Source: UBA9732 sp963649615 (GTDB lineage Bacteria > Spirochaetota > Spirochaetia > Sphaerochaetales > Sphaerochaetaceae). Taken from it: DNA of 64,000 bases. The stretch is taken from positions 7,212-71,211 of the forward strand of contig CAVJIN010000003.1 in assembly GCA_963649615.1 (NCBI GenBank), in the 5' to 3' direction. How positions within the stretch are numbered: the first letter of the stretch is position 1; every line of letters starts with the position of its first letter. Both the position numbers and the translations under genes were made by a program. The notes under the pieces are model-generated. The model saw nothing but the letters and a program-made list of their open reading frames with translations, had not been told where the DNA came from and did not search any database. This document shows, in pieces, positions 7,194 through 15,741 of the stretch.

Positions 7194-9551
7194 TCACTTC
7201 TGAACTTTCTCTATTCTTGCTATGTAATAAAGTCTTGAGCCAAAGTCGCCCAGAACCCTAACTTTACCATTGTATCCTGTTCCACTAAACTGCGGAGAAA
7301 GATTAATTCCGCCATAGGCCAAAACATCACCAGAAACAATGTGGTGTTCGTCTTCGCTCTTAAGCATGTAACTTTCATCCAAAATTTTCTTAACCTTACC
7401 ATTGTTTGAAATGTTCACGGGGGCAATCATGTTAATTAAACTCCCAAAAACCTCAAGACTAATCTTTTGTGGTCTAGAAACAACTTCATAATCATAATCT
7501 GGACGAGCAAATGGAATTCGTAGCACATCTTGGCCAGAATTTGGCTGATTGAGAGCCTGAAAATCAAGAACAATCATCTCGCTCAAGTCCAAATTAGTAA
7601 CAACCCACCTAGTGTTTCCTCCTTCACCTTCTGGCTCGTCAAGCCTGAAGAACCTACCAAATTGAAGTAGTGCTCTGTGGTTTTTATAGAACTCAATTTG
7701 AGCTTTAACAATTGCTTTCTGTTGGGCACTTAATGAAGTTAAATCCATCTCGTAACCAAAGATTCCAAAAGCCGCAACATTAAAACGCGATTCAATATCG
7801 CTACATCTTAGGGTTTGATGGTTTGGAGATGCAGATACATGTGCGCCCATAGTTGCAATAGGATAGCCATAAGAAGTACCGTTTTGAATGTAAGTTCTAC
7901 AGTAAACATCAGTATCATCGCTAGTCCAAATTTGAGGCATATAGCAAAGAATGCCCAAGTCAAAACGATTCCCTCCAGACGCACAACCTTCAAATAAAAT
8001 GTTTGGAAATGCCTGAACTAGACGATCAAATACCTCATAGAGACCACAGACATACCTATGAGAGAACTCCCCCATGTTATTAAGAGTAGCACTATAGAAA
8101 TCCGAGAAAGTTCTATTCATATCCCATTTAACATAGTCAACAGAACCAAGACTAAAGACCTCTGACATTGCATCTACAATGTAATCTCTTACCTCTTTTC
8201 TCGTATAATCAAGAATATACTGGTTTCTTCCAACAGATGGCTCCCTGCCAGGAATTGAAACGCGCCAATCAGGATGCTTTTCAAACAGAAGACTTCGTTT
8301 GCTAATCATCTCCGGTTCAACCCAAATGCCAAACATAAGACCTAACTTATGAATCTTAGCACTTAACTTTGATAGTCCTCCCGGAAGTTTTCTTGTATTT
8401 ACATTCCAATCTCCTAAACTTGAGGTATCATCATCACGAGTTCCAAACCAACCATCATCTAGAACAAAAAGCTCAACCCCAAGATCTTTAGCACACTTGG
8501 CCAAGTCTAGAATCTTTGCTTCTGTAAAGTTGAAATAAGTGGCTTCCCAGTTATTACAAAGAACAGGGCGCTCTCTGAATTTCCAATTGCCCCTTACAAT
8601 GTGGTTATTAACAAAAGAATGGAAGTTGGCACTGGCACCATTGTTACCAAAACAAGAAAAAGTCATGACAGCTTCGGGCGTGGTGAAACTTTGATCAGCA
8701 AAAAGCTTCCAACTAAATGTTTCTGGATTAATCCCTGTTTGGAATCTTGTGTAACCGTAAGGAGAAGATTCTATAACTTCTCTGTGATTGCCACTGTAGA
8801 TTAAGTTAAAAGCATAACAATCTCCATGATTTAGACTACAATTAGGCCTTTCAAGGAAGATACAAGGATTATGAGAAGCACTACTAACACCTGTTCTTGA
8901 GCTAATCTCAAATTTTCCAGGTCTCAACTTTTGCCTTGAAATTATACGCTCTCTTGCCCAAGCACCATCAAAGCTAACAACATTCCAATTTGTATCAGCA
9001 AAATCCATTTGAAGGCTTGCCATGTTCTGAATAAGCACGGAACTAGTAGTTTTATTGGTCAAGGTACAAGAACGGACTATTGTATCACAATTGACAAATA
9101 CAGTGTAATTAAGTTGAAGAATGATAGGAACAACCTTATCCTCCAACTGAATTTCCAATGTTGTGGCCTCTTCTTCGTTTGCATAAGACTCTGCAAAATG
9201 TTCAAATCTAGAAGGCTTTCCCTTAATAATTCTGTGAGCTTTATAAACAAAGTCTAAGGTTTGAAGACCTTTGCCGTACTCAACCACAACAGCCGGACTT
9301 CTATAATCCCCCTTACCTGGAGTACTGGTTTCAAGGCAGGCTGTTTCAAGAAACATTAAAGGATCTTTTTCAGAATAGGCAACTCCAGTCCCCATAGCAA
9401 TTTCTCTTGGTTTTATTAAAGCCTCAACACAAGCATCCTGCTTGAGTTTTCTTCCATAGTAGATATTCTCAAGATGCCCAGTTTCAGTAATTCTAATAAT
9501 GTACGTTGTATTCTTACTATCCAGTCTAATCATGTGATTCTTTTCTGCCAT
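7194..9551 (-). CDS. Alpha-galactosidase, glycoside hydrolase family 36
   Basis: Hydrolyses terminal alpha-1,6-galactose from raffinose-type oligosaccharides or galactomannan fragments. The protein has 785 residues: an N-terminal beta-supersandwich domain, a TIM barrel with LFVLDDGWFG and the nucleophile motif KWDMNR (near 475), the acid/base motif TSDDTD (near 543), and a C-terminal beta domain. No signal peptide is visible, so it acts on imported sugars in the cytoplasm. Start ATG 9551 has GGAG about 9 bases upstream; the frame extends 9 codons further without a ribosome site. It is the last gene of the mrp-NUDIX-aga minus-strand run. No sugar permease is adjacent; the ATPase at 44089-45183 could energise one elsewhere. 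Confidence 0.92.
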   Translation of the reverse strand: MAEKNHMIRLDSKNTTYIIRITETGHLENIYYGRKLKQDACVEALIKPREIAMGTGVAYSEKDPLMFLETACLETSTPGKGDYRSPAVVVEYGKGLQTLDFVYKAHRIIKGKPSRFEHFAESYANEEEATTLEIQLEDKVVPIILQLNYTVFVNCDTIVRSCTLTNKTTSSVLIQNMASLQMDFADTNWNVVSFDGAWARERIISRQKLRPGKFEISSRTGVSSASHNPCIFLERPNCSLNHGDCYAFNLIYSGNHREVIESSPYGYTRFQTGINPETFSWKLFADQSFTTPEAVMTFSCFGNNGASANFHSFVNNHIVRGNWKFRERPVLCNNWEATYFNFTEAKILDLAKCAKDLGVELFVLDDGWFGTRDDDTSSLGDWNVNTRKLPGGLSKLSAKIHKLGLMFGIWVEPEMISKRSLLFEKHPDWRVSIPGREPSVGRNQYILDYTRKEVRDYIVDAMSEVFSLGSVDYVKWDMNRTFSDFYSATLNNMGEFSHRYVCGLYEVFDRLVQAFPNILFEGCASGGNRFDLGILCYMPQIWTSDDTDVYCRTYIQNGTSYGYPIATMGAHVSASPNHQTLRCSDIESRFNVAAFGIFGYEMDLTSLSAQQKAIVKAQIEFYKNHRALLQFGRFFRLDEPEGEGGNTRWVVTNLDLSEMIVLDFQALNQPNSGQDVLRIPFARPDYDYEVVSRPQKISLEVFGSLINMIAPVNISNNGKVKKILDESYMLKSEDEHHIVSGDVLAYGGINLSPQFSGTGYNGKVRVLGDFGSRLYYIARIEKVQK

Positions 9552-9596
9552 AACACACTCCAAATTCTGCATGCTCAAGGGTTTTTAAAACCCCAC

Positions 9597-10229
9597 TCAT
9601 TCAATCTTCATACCACGCTTCTTTGCTTCACGCAAGAAAAAGAAACCAGACATCACCATTATGCCGTTATCCATTTCGCCAGTACCAAGCTTTTCTAGAA
9701 CCTCGGAAACAGGAATTGAGATAATGTCTATTTCCTCATTTTTATCTAATTTGCGCTCGTCTTCAGCATGGACTATCTCCAAGTCTTCTGCAAGAAAAAA
9801 ATTAGCACTATTATTCATGAACGCTGAATTTGGACAAACAGAGCCGATAAACTTAAAAGAATGGGCAACAATCCCCGTTTCTTCCTCAAGCTCTCGCAGT
9901 CCGGCATCTCTAGGACTCTCACCTTTTTCTACCAAGCCAGCTGGAAACTCCAAGGTGATAGTGTCAGAGCCATGCCGGAATTGTCTCTCCATAACAAACC
10001 GAGGCACTCCATCTTCTCCCACAAAATAAGGGACAATGTTCACCCATTGAGGAGACTCAATTTCCACAAAATCTCCTTCTCTTCCATCCTGACTTTTTCT
10101 GTGCACGCTATTTATACTAAAAATTGGAGTGTCATACACTCGGGTTCTAGATGTTGTCTCCCACACAAGCCTAGCTTGATTAGGTGCATTCTCCACGGAA
10201 TGAAAGCTGAATTCTGTCACACGCCTCAT
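9597..10229 (-). CDS. NUDIX hydrolase, ADP-ribose pyrophosphatase-like
   Basis: Cleaves nucleoside-diphosphate-linked compounds; the closest class by pattern is ADP-sugar pyrophosphatase. The Nudix box runs from residue 98 to 120 with the key residues G98, E103 and RELEEETG (112-119), and is preceded by the EFPAGLV strand typical of ADP-ribose hydrolases. The protein has 210 residues. Start ATG 10229 has AGGAG 8 bases upstream; a longer frame reaches back into mrp. It begins 5 bases after the mrp stop, so the two are probably cotranscribed. Exact substrate is not decidable from sequence. Confidence 0.85.
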   Translation of the reverse strand: MRRVTEFSFHSVENAPNQARLVWETTSRTRVYDTPIFSINSVHRKSQDGREGDFVEIESPQWVNIVPYFVGEDGVPRFVMERQFRHGSDTITLEFPAGLVEKGESPRDAGLRELEEETGIVAHSFKFIGSVCPNSAFMNNSANFFLAEDLEIVHAEDERKLDKNEEIDIISIPVSEVLEKLGTGEMDNGIMVMSGFFFLREAKKRGMKIE

Positions 10230-10234
10230 TCCTA

Positions 10235-11146
10235 TTACTCCTGAATTCCCTTTGATGGACAGTTCGCAGAACAAGTTGCGCAAGAAGACGGCGAACAGCT
10301 AGAAAGCTTTGAGACATACGGAGTATGAACCACGGTAGTATTCTCTTGAATATAGCTGGCAATCTTCTTAAACTCTTTTGCGCTTTCCGATTCCGGATTC
10401 TCTGCAAGCCAGTCAGCACCCTCATCTTCATCCTGTTGTAGTCCAATCTCCAACGGAATTGCACCCAAGAAAGGAATATCCATCTCTTCACAAAGCTTTT
10501 TCCCGCCATCTTTTCCAAAAACTTGAATATGTTTCCCACAATCAGGACATACAAGATAGCTCATATTTTCCACTAATCCGATAATATCAACATCCAACTG
10601 TCTTGAAAATGAAATACTTCTTCTAACATCCAAAATGGACACTTGTTGAGGAGTTGTAACAATAATTGAACCAGTCATATCTGGAATAGACTGACACACT
10701 GTCAGTTGTTCATCTCCGGTTCCAGGGGGAGAATCAATAAGGAGGTAGTCCAAAGTTCCCCACTCAACATCTGCAAGGAATTGTTTGATTACACTAATTT
10801 TCATAGGTCCCCTAAAAATGATAGCCTGTTCTGGGGATGTTACAGCAAAACTTAAGCTAACAACCTTCAAATTAGGCATTGGAGACACAGGGAGAATAGA
10901 AGTTTCATCTTCCGTAGATTGAAGAATTGCACCTTCACAACCAAACATCTTAGGAATGTTTGGACCATGAATGTCTGTATCTAAAACACCTACCTTGTAA
11001 CCCATAGACAACAGAGCACGGGCCAAGTTAACGGTCACGGTGCTTTTTCCAACACCACCTTTTCCGCTCATAACAATAATCTTTCGATCAATCTTACTCA
11101 TCCTATCATGGATTCGTAAATCTTGAAGTTCCATTTCATCTGGCAT
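10235..11146 (-). CDS. mrp: Mrp/NBP35-type iron-sulfur carrier ATPase
   Basis: Cytoplasmic P-loop ATPase that carries and delivers Fe-S clusters to apoproteins. The deviant Walker A motif GKGGVGKST lies at residues 28-36, followed by DTDIHGPNIPKMFG and the DSPPGTGDE switch region. A CPDCG pair and a C-terminal cysteine cluster (CSPSSCATCSANC) are present; the C-terminal cluster is more elaborate than in minimal Mrp proteins and may hold a second cluster. Start ATG 11146 has GGGAGG 7 bases upstream. It heads the minus-strand run with the NUDIX hydrolase and alpha-galactosidase, although the functions are not obviously related. Confidence 0.9.
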   Translation of the reverse strand: MPDEMELQDLRIHDRMSKIDRKIIVMSGKGGVGKSTVTVNLARALLSMGYKVGVLDTDIHGPNIPKMFGCEGAILQSTEDETSILPVSPMPNLKVVSLSFAVTSPEQAIIFRGPMKISVIKQFLADVEWGTLDYLLIDSPPGTGDEQLTVCQSIPDMTGSIIVTTPQQVSILDVRRSISFSRQLDVDIIGLVENMSYLVCPDCGKHIQVFGKDGGKKLCEEMDIPFLGAIPLEIGLQQDEDEGADWLAENPESESAKEFKKIASYIQENTTVVHTPYVSKLSSCSPSSCATCSANCPSKGIQE

Positions 11147-11262
11147 AATTGCCTCCCAAAACAAAGATAGACCCTAAAAAGTGATTGGGCAAGTATAAAA
11201 ATGAACTGTGTGAATGAACTGTCTGCATACAATACATACTATTATTATATATAGATACCCAC

Positions 11263-11325
11263 TTGATAAATTTGAACCATAAAAGCTAATATATCGGCAG
11301 CAGTTTACGGACAAATTTTTTGTCC
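11263..11325 (+). promoter_or_regulatory. Candidate oadGAB promoter and inverted repeat
   Basis: TTGATA (11263-11268), an 18-base spacer, then TAATAT (11287-11292). Just downstream of the predicted start is an inverted repeat, GGACAAA-TTT-TTTGTCC (11309-11325), which could be an operator or a 5' stabilising hairpin. It ends 25 bases before the oadG ATG. Confidence 0.45.
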
Positions 11326-11350
11326 ATGCAATACTAAAAGGGGAGTTAAT

Positions 11351-11632
11351 ATGTACTTGTTAGCACAACTACCTGCAGAACAGCTAACCTCACAGATCAA
11401 GAACGGGCTTATTCTCTTGGTCCTTGGTATGGCTATCGTTTTTGTGTTTCTAACAATTCTTGTATTCTCAACAAAGTTGGTCTCCAAGATTGTTAGAAAA
11501 TTTGAATCCAAAAGTCCTGCACCAGCAACAGTTGTTGCAGAACCTGTTGCCCAGCCAGTGGCAAAAGCTGCAGCAAAGGACGCTGAAGTGGCAGCCGCCA
11601 TTGCAGCCGCTGTGGCAAAGTCAAAAAATTGA
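11351..11632 (+). CDS. oadG: Oxaloacetate decarboxylase sodium pump, gamma subunit
   Basis: Small membrane anchor of the biotin-dependent sodium pump. Of 93 residues, one transmembrane helix spans about 18-41 (NGLILLVLGMAIVFVFLTIL), followed by an alanine/proline-rich, charged cytoplasmic tail (APATVVAEPVAQPVAKAAAK) that in the family links OadA and OadB and holds zinc. Start ATG 11351 has AGGGGAG upstream. It is the first gene of oadG-oadA-oadB, in the order usual for the complex. Confidence 0.85.
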   Translation: MYLLAQLPAEQLTSQIKNGLILLVLGMAIVFVFLTILVFSTKLVSKIVRKFESKSPAPATVVAEPVAQPVAKAAAKDAEVAAAIAAAVAKSKN

Positions 11633-11652
11633 GTAAAGGACGGCAGAGGCAA

Positions 11653-13788
11653 ATGAAAAAAATCAATTTTATGTGTACGGCATTCAGAGATGGATTCCAA
11701 TCTGTCTATGGTGCAAGAGTTTTTACAAAAGATTTCATGCCAGCTGTTGAAGCGGCAAGAAAAGCTGGAATCACACATTTTGAAGCAGGTGGCGGAGCTA
11801 GATTCCAGGCCCTTTACTTCTACACAAATGAAGATGCTTTTGAAATGATGGACGAATTCCGCAGAGTTGCAGGACCAGATGCAAATTTGCAGACTCTCTC
11901 AAGAGGTGTCAATGTTGTTGGTCTTGATTCTCAGCCAAGAGATATCATCAAACTTCATGCAGAGATGTTTAAAAAGCATGGTATGACAACAATCAGAAAC
12001 TTTGATGCACTCAATGATGTTAACAACCTCATTGACAGCGGAAAAGCCATTCATGATGCTGGGCTCAAACACGAGATTACCATCACAATGATGAGTCTTC
12101 CTCCAAAAACAACTGGCGCTCATGATCCAGATTTCTATGAAAATGTTCTTAGACAAATTCTTGATGCAGGAATCCCATTTGACAGTCTTTGTTTCAAGGA
12201 CGCTTCTGGAACATCAACCCCAGCTGTTGTATACGAAACAATCAAGAGAGCTAGAAAGCTTCTTGGTAACGATATTACAATTGTAATGCACAGCCATGAT
12301 ACAGCAGGTTGCTGCGTACAGCAGTATGTAAGTGCTTTGGAGGCAGGAGCCAACCAGCTTGATCTTTCAATGCAGCCAGCATCTGGTGGAACATGTCAGC
12401 CAGATATTATCACAATGTGGCACGCACTTCGTGGAACAGAATATGATCTTGGAGTTGATATTCACGCAATCCAGAAAGCAGAAGCAGTATTTGAAGATTG
12501 CATGAAAGATTACTTCCTGCCACCAGAGGCAACAACAGTCAATCCTAACATTCCATTCTTCCCTCTCCCAGGTGGAGCTCTTACAGCAAACACACAAATG
12601 CTCAGAGACAACGGACTTATGGATAAGTACCCAGAAATTGTTGAAGCAATGGGCGAGACAGTTGCAAAGGGTGGTTTTGGAACTTCTGTTACACCAGTTT
12701 CACAATTCTACTTCCAACAGGCTTTCAACAACGTAATCTTTGGGCCTTGGAAAAAGATTGCTGAAGGTTACGGAAAAATGGTTCTTGGTTACTTTGGAAA
12801 AACTCCAGTTGCTCCAGATCCAGAAGTTGTAAAGATTGCTGCAGAACAGCTTAAAAAAGAACCAACAACAAAGAAAGTCGTTGATATTAATGACGCAGAT
12901 CCTACTAAGGGCGTCAAGGCTGCAACAAAGATGCTTCAAGACAATGGTATTGAAGTCACAGATGAGAACATCTTCATTGCTGCATCTTGTAAGGAAAAGG
13001 GTATCCTTTATCTTACTGGTAAATCCAAGGTTAACGGAGTCAGAAAGATTGACAGAGCAGAAGAAGCAGCCAAGAAGGCTGGCGAATACACCGTTGAAGT
13101 CAACGGCAAGGCATACGGTGTTAAACTTGGCAAAAACAACGCAACTGTTAACGGTGTTGAGTATCCACTAAGCGTTGCATTTGGAATTGATGAAGCAGCA
13201 ATTAAAGCAGCCCCTGTAGCTCAGGTTGAAACTTCCACCTATCAGGGTCCAGCAACAAGCGAGAAGGTTCTTGCCCCAATGCCAGGTCTCGTTCTTAGAC
13301 TTGAAGTCAAGGAAGGCCAGCAGGTCAAGAAAAACCAGCTTATCATGGTCATGGAAGCTATGAAGATGGAAAATGAAATCTATGCTCCATGTGATGGAAC
13401 AGTTGGTAAGATTGCAGTAACAACCGGTCAGCAACTTGTTGCAGACGATTTGATTATGACAATTGTCAACGGCAACGCTCCAGTAGAGCAGGCAACTCCA
13501 GTTGCTCCAACACAGCCAGTAGCACCAGCTCCAGCAGAGCCAGTAGCTCCAGTTGCACCAAAGGCTGTAGCCGGCGGAGAGAAGGTTCTTGCCCCAATGC
13601 CAGGTCTCGTTCTTAGACTTGAAGTCAAGGAAGGCCAGCAGGTCAAGAAAAACCAGCTTATCATGGTCATGGAAGCTATGAAGATGGAAAATGAAATCTA
13701 TGCTCCATGTGATGGAACAATTGGTAGCATTGCTGTTACAGCTGGACAGCAGCTTGTTACTGATGATCTCATTATGACAATTGTATGA
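11653..13788 (+). CDS. oadA: Oxaloacetate decarboxylase alpha subunit with two tandem biotinyl domains
   Basis: Carboxyltransferase/biotin carrier of the pump: it moves CO2 from oxaloacetate to biotin, after which OadB decarboxylates carboxybiotin and exports sodium. The carboxyltransferase TIM barrel comes first (CTAFRDGFQS, metal-site MHSHDTAG), then the conserved PYC_OADA helical domain, then two biotinyl domains. Each has the MEAMKM site; the biotinylated lysines are about 571 and 677. A proline/alanine-rich linker separates them. One biotinyl domain is normal; two are unusual, and 141 bases are identical between the copies. I chose ATG 11653 (MKKINFMCTAFRDG); an alternative TTG at 11629 overlaps oadG. 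Without an adjacent carboxylase subunit, the decarboxylase role is favoured over pyruvate carboxylase. Confidence 0.9.
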   Translation: MKKINFMCTAFRDGFQSVYGARVFTKDFMPAVEAARKAGITHFEAGGGARFQALYFYTNEDAFEMMDEFRRVAGPDANLQTLSRGVNVVGLDSQPRDIIKLHAEMFKKHGMTTIRNFDALNDVNNLIDSGKAIHDAGLKHEITITMMSLPPKTTGAHDPDFYENVLRQILDAGIPFDSLCFKDASGTSTPAVVYETIKRARKLLGNDITIVMHSHDTAGCCVQQYVSALEAGANQLDLSMQPASGGTCQPDIITMWHALRGTEYDLGVDIHAIQKAEAVFEDCMKDYFLPPEATTVNPNIPFFPLPGGALTANTQMLRDNGLMDKYPEIVEAMGETVAKGGFGTSVTPVSQFYFQQAFNNVIFGPWKKIAEGYGKMVLGYFGKTPVAPDPEVVKIAAEQLKKEPTTKKVVDINDADPTKGVKAATKMLQDNGIEVTDENIFIAASCKEKGILYLTGKSKVNGVRKIDRAEEAAKKAGEYTVEVNGKAYGVKLGKNNATVNGVEYPLSVAFGIDEAAIKAAPVAQVETSTYQGPATSEKVLAPMPGLVLRLEVKEGQQVKKNQLIMVMEAMKMENEIYAPCDGTVGKIAVTTGQQLVADDLIMTIVNGNAPVEQATPVAPTQPVAPAPAEPVAPVAPKAVAGGEKVLAPMPGLVLRLEVKEGQQVKKNQLIMVMEAMKMENEIYAPCDGTIGSIAVTAGQQLVTDDLIMTIV
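13261..13401 (+). repeat. Copy 1 of a 141-bp perfect direct repeat within oadA
   Basis: This stretch encodes most of the first biotinyl domain, from EKVLAPMPGL to the DGT turn. It is identical at every base, including third codon positions, to 13579-13719. The offset is 318 bp (106 codons), so the frame is kept. Confidence 0.95.
13579..13719 (+). repeat. Copy 2 of a 141-bp perfect direct repeat within oadA
   Basis: Encodes the core of the second biotinyl domain. Identity stops abruptly on both sides: the flanking 5' linkers and the 3' ends (KIAVTTGQQLVADD against SIAVTAGQQLVTDD) differ, which points to a recent gene-conversion tract or a recent duplication with diverging edges. Confidence 0.95.
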
Positions 13789-13799
13789 GGGGAAAATAA

Positions 13800-15044
13800 A
13801 TGAGTACTTCATTACTTAACCTGTGGCAGTCCACAGGACTATATGGATTCCTTGGAATGGATCCAGCATCTGGGTTTAATATTCTAAACCTTGTTATGAT
13901 TCTTGTAGGTCTTCTTCTTTTCTGGCTTGCAATTAAGAAAGGCTTTGAACCACTACTTCTCATCCCTATTGGAATGGGTTGTGTGCTTAGTAACATTCCA
14001 TTTGCATACATTGCAGGAACAGACCCTTCTCTTCCAGAAGGTGCATTGGGAGCCACAGGCTTCATCAAGATTCTGTTTGATGCAGGAATTCAAAGCGGAT
14101 TGTTCCCTGTATTAATCTTCGTTGGCGTTGGTGCAATGACAGACTTTGGTCCTCTTATTGCTAACCCAAAGACACTGCTTCTTGGTGCAGCTGCACAACT
14201 TGGTATCTTTGTAGCCCTTATTGGAGCTCTTCTTGTTAGCTTCATTCCAGGCATCAATTTTGACCTCCACGCAGCAGCTTCAATTGGTATCATTGGTGGT
14301 GCTGATGGTCCTACGGCAATTTATGTAACAACGCGTCTTGCATCTGACCTACTTGGTCCTATTGCAGTTGCAGCCTATTCTTACATGGCTCTTGTTCCTG
14401 TTATTCAGCCACCTATCATGAAGGCTCTTACAACAGAAGAAGAAAGAAAAATTAAGATGCAGCAGCTCAGACCAGTTAGTAAGACTGAAAAGATTATCTT
14501 CCCTATTTCTGTTATCATTGTTTGTGCAATCCTTCTTCCAAGTGCAACACCTCTTATTGGTGCATTGATGTTTGGAAACTTCCTTAAGGAAAGTGGTTGT
14601 ACTGGTAGACTTGCAGATACAGCAAGTAACGCAATGATGAACACAGTTACTATTTTCTTGGGCCTCTCTGTTGGTTCAAAGATGGAAGCTTCAAAGTTCT
14701 TGCAGCTTAATACTCTTGGTATTCTCTTACTTGGAGCTATTGCATTTAGCTTTGGAACCGCCGGTGGTGTTCTTATTGCAAAGCTTATGAACAAGCTTGA
14801 TCCTAAGCATCCTGTTAACCCACTCATTGGTAGTGCTGGTGTTTCAGCTGTTCCTATGGCAGCTAGAGTTTCCAGTAAGGTTGGTCAGGAAGCAGATCCT
14901 CAGAACTTCCTTCTCATGCACGCTATGGGACCAAACGTCTCTGGTGTTATTGGAAGTGCTGTTGTTGCTGGTGTTCTTCTTGCATGTGTTCCTATCATGG
15001 AGCCTCTTATTGATGGACTTAGACCAGCTGTTGCTCTTCTGTAA
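13800..15044 (+). CDS. oadB: Oxaloacetate decarboxylase sodium pump, beta subunit
   Basis: Polytopic membrane subunit that decarboxylates carboxybiotin and exports Na+. The 414 residues contain about nine to eleven hydrophobic segments. The family signature GIIGGADGPTAIY, holding the essential sodium-binding aspartate, is present, as is the conserved NTVTIFLGLSVGSKM and the C-terminal LLMHAMGPNVSGVIGSAV. ATG 13800 follows GGGG by 8 bases and lies 11 bases after oadA. It ends the operon and is followed by a strong terminator. Energy is stored as a sodium gradient usable by sodium-coupled transporters. Confidence 0.95.
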   Translation: MSTSLLNLWQSTGLYGFLGMDPASGFNILNLVMILVGLLLFWLAIKKGFEPLLLIPIGMGCVLSNIPFAYIAGTDPSLPEGALGATGFIKILFDAGIQSGLFPVLIFVGVGAMTDFGPLIANPKTLLLGAAAQLGIFVALIGALLVSFIPGINFDLHAAASIGIIGGADGPTAIYVTTRLASDLLGPIAVAAYSYMALVPVIQPPIMKALTTEEERKIKMQQLRPVSKTEKIIFPISVIIVCAILLPSATPLIGALMFGNFLKESGCTGRLADTASNAMMNTVTIFLGLSVGSKMEASKFLQLNTLGILLLGAIAFSFGTAGGVLIAKLMNKLDPKHPVNPLIGSAGVSAVPMAARVSSKVGQEADPQNFLLMHAMGPNVSGVIGSAVVAGVLLACVPIMEPLIDGLRPAVALL

Positions 15045-15070
15045 GATTAACATAAGATTAGAAATAGAAC

Positions 15071-15101
15071 AAAAAAGGGTTGCACAAAGCAACCCTTTTT
15101 T
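15071..15101. terminator. Bidirectional intrinsic terminator between oadB and the SGNH gene
   Basis: A perfect 13-bp stem, AAAAAAGGGTTGC with GCAACCCTTTTTT, around the loop ACAAA. Runs of A and T on either side let it serve both the plus-strand oad operon and the minus-strand glycan cluster. Confidence 0.9.
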
Positions 15102-15117
15102 ATTACTACAAAACAAA

Positions 15118-15741
15118 TTATTTTAACAGCTCTGCAATAATTGGAGCTAATGCTTCTGCTAGTGCTTTGTGACTTTCTAATGTCATGTGAAGACAATCTG
15201 AGCCGGCACAAGCAACTGTAGAAGCAGCAAAAAAAGCTGACTCTGTTTGACGAGCAACTTCTTCATAAACAGCTGGAACCTTTTTGATTTCTTCATAAGA
15301 GTGTTTATCGCACTCCCAGAAACGACTGTTTTCCACATCCTCTCCCATCATAATTGGAGAGACTAGCAGTATCTTTGGACAATTTTCGCCGTAGTAATTA
15401 TGAATCTTATCCACAATTCTCTTTAGCGCATATCCAGAGACCTTTGCAGTCATGTTAAATTGCGCTTTAAAGTCATTTGTGCCAAGCATTATGACAATCA
15501 AGTCCAACGGACTATGAGTTTTTAGAACAGGTTCCAAGACCTTAATAGCACTTCTATATGGGTCCGAATCATCAGCAAAGCATGTGGAACGCCCTCTGTA
15601 GCCATCTTCAATTACGTAGAAATCTTGACCAAGAAGATTTTGCAAAAGGCCTGTCCATCTTTCATCTCTGCCAAAGCGCTCATTGTTTTCTGGATTCACC
15701 CCGTACGTGTTTGAATCTCCAAAACATAATATATCTTTCAT
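15118..15741 (-). CDS. SGNH/GDSL-family hydrolase (putative carbohydrate esterase)
   Basis: A 207-residue cytoplasmic serine hydrolase. Block I GDSNTYG (nucleophile serine near residue 10), block III GTND, and block V DCLH (aspartate-histidine pair) are all present. Similar proteins deacetylate sugars or oligosaccharides. Start ATG 15741 overlaps the upstream stop as ATGA and has AAGGTGG about 10 bases before it; a GTG at 15753 would sit inside that site. As the last gene of a three-gene unit with a propeller protein and a dehydrogenase, it likely removes acetyl groups from an imported plant or mucin glycan, but the substrate is inference. Confidence 0.8.
   Translation of the reverse strand: MKDILCFGDSNTYGVNPENNERFGRDERWTGLLQNLLGQDFYVIEDGYRGRSTCFADDSDPYRSAIKVLEPVLKTHSPLDLIVIMLGTNDFKAQFNMTAKVSGYALKRIVDKIHNYYGENCPKILLVSPIMMGEDVENSRFWECDKHSYEEIKKVPAVYEEVARQTESAFFAASTVACAGSDCLHMTLESHKALAEALAPIIAELLK

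Noticed and set aside
9578..9593. GGGTTTTTAAAACCC palindrome between the NUDIX and alpha-galactosidase genes as a terminator
   Set aside because: The stem is short and AT-rich with no following T run on the minus strand; the two genes are probably read together.
13168..13812. Long open frame on the minus strand opposite oadA
   Set aside because: It is cysteine/tryptophan-rich and repeats because of the duplicated biotinyl DNA; the plus-strand OadA match is unambiguous.
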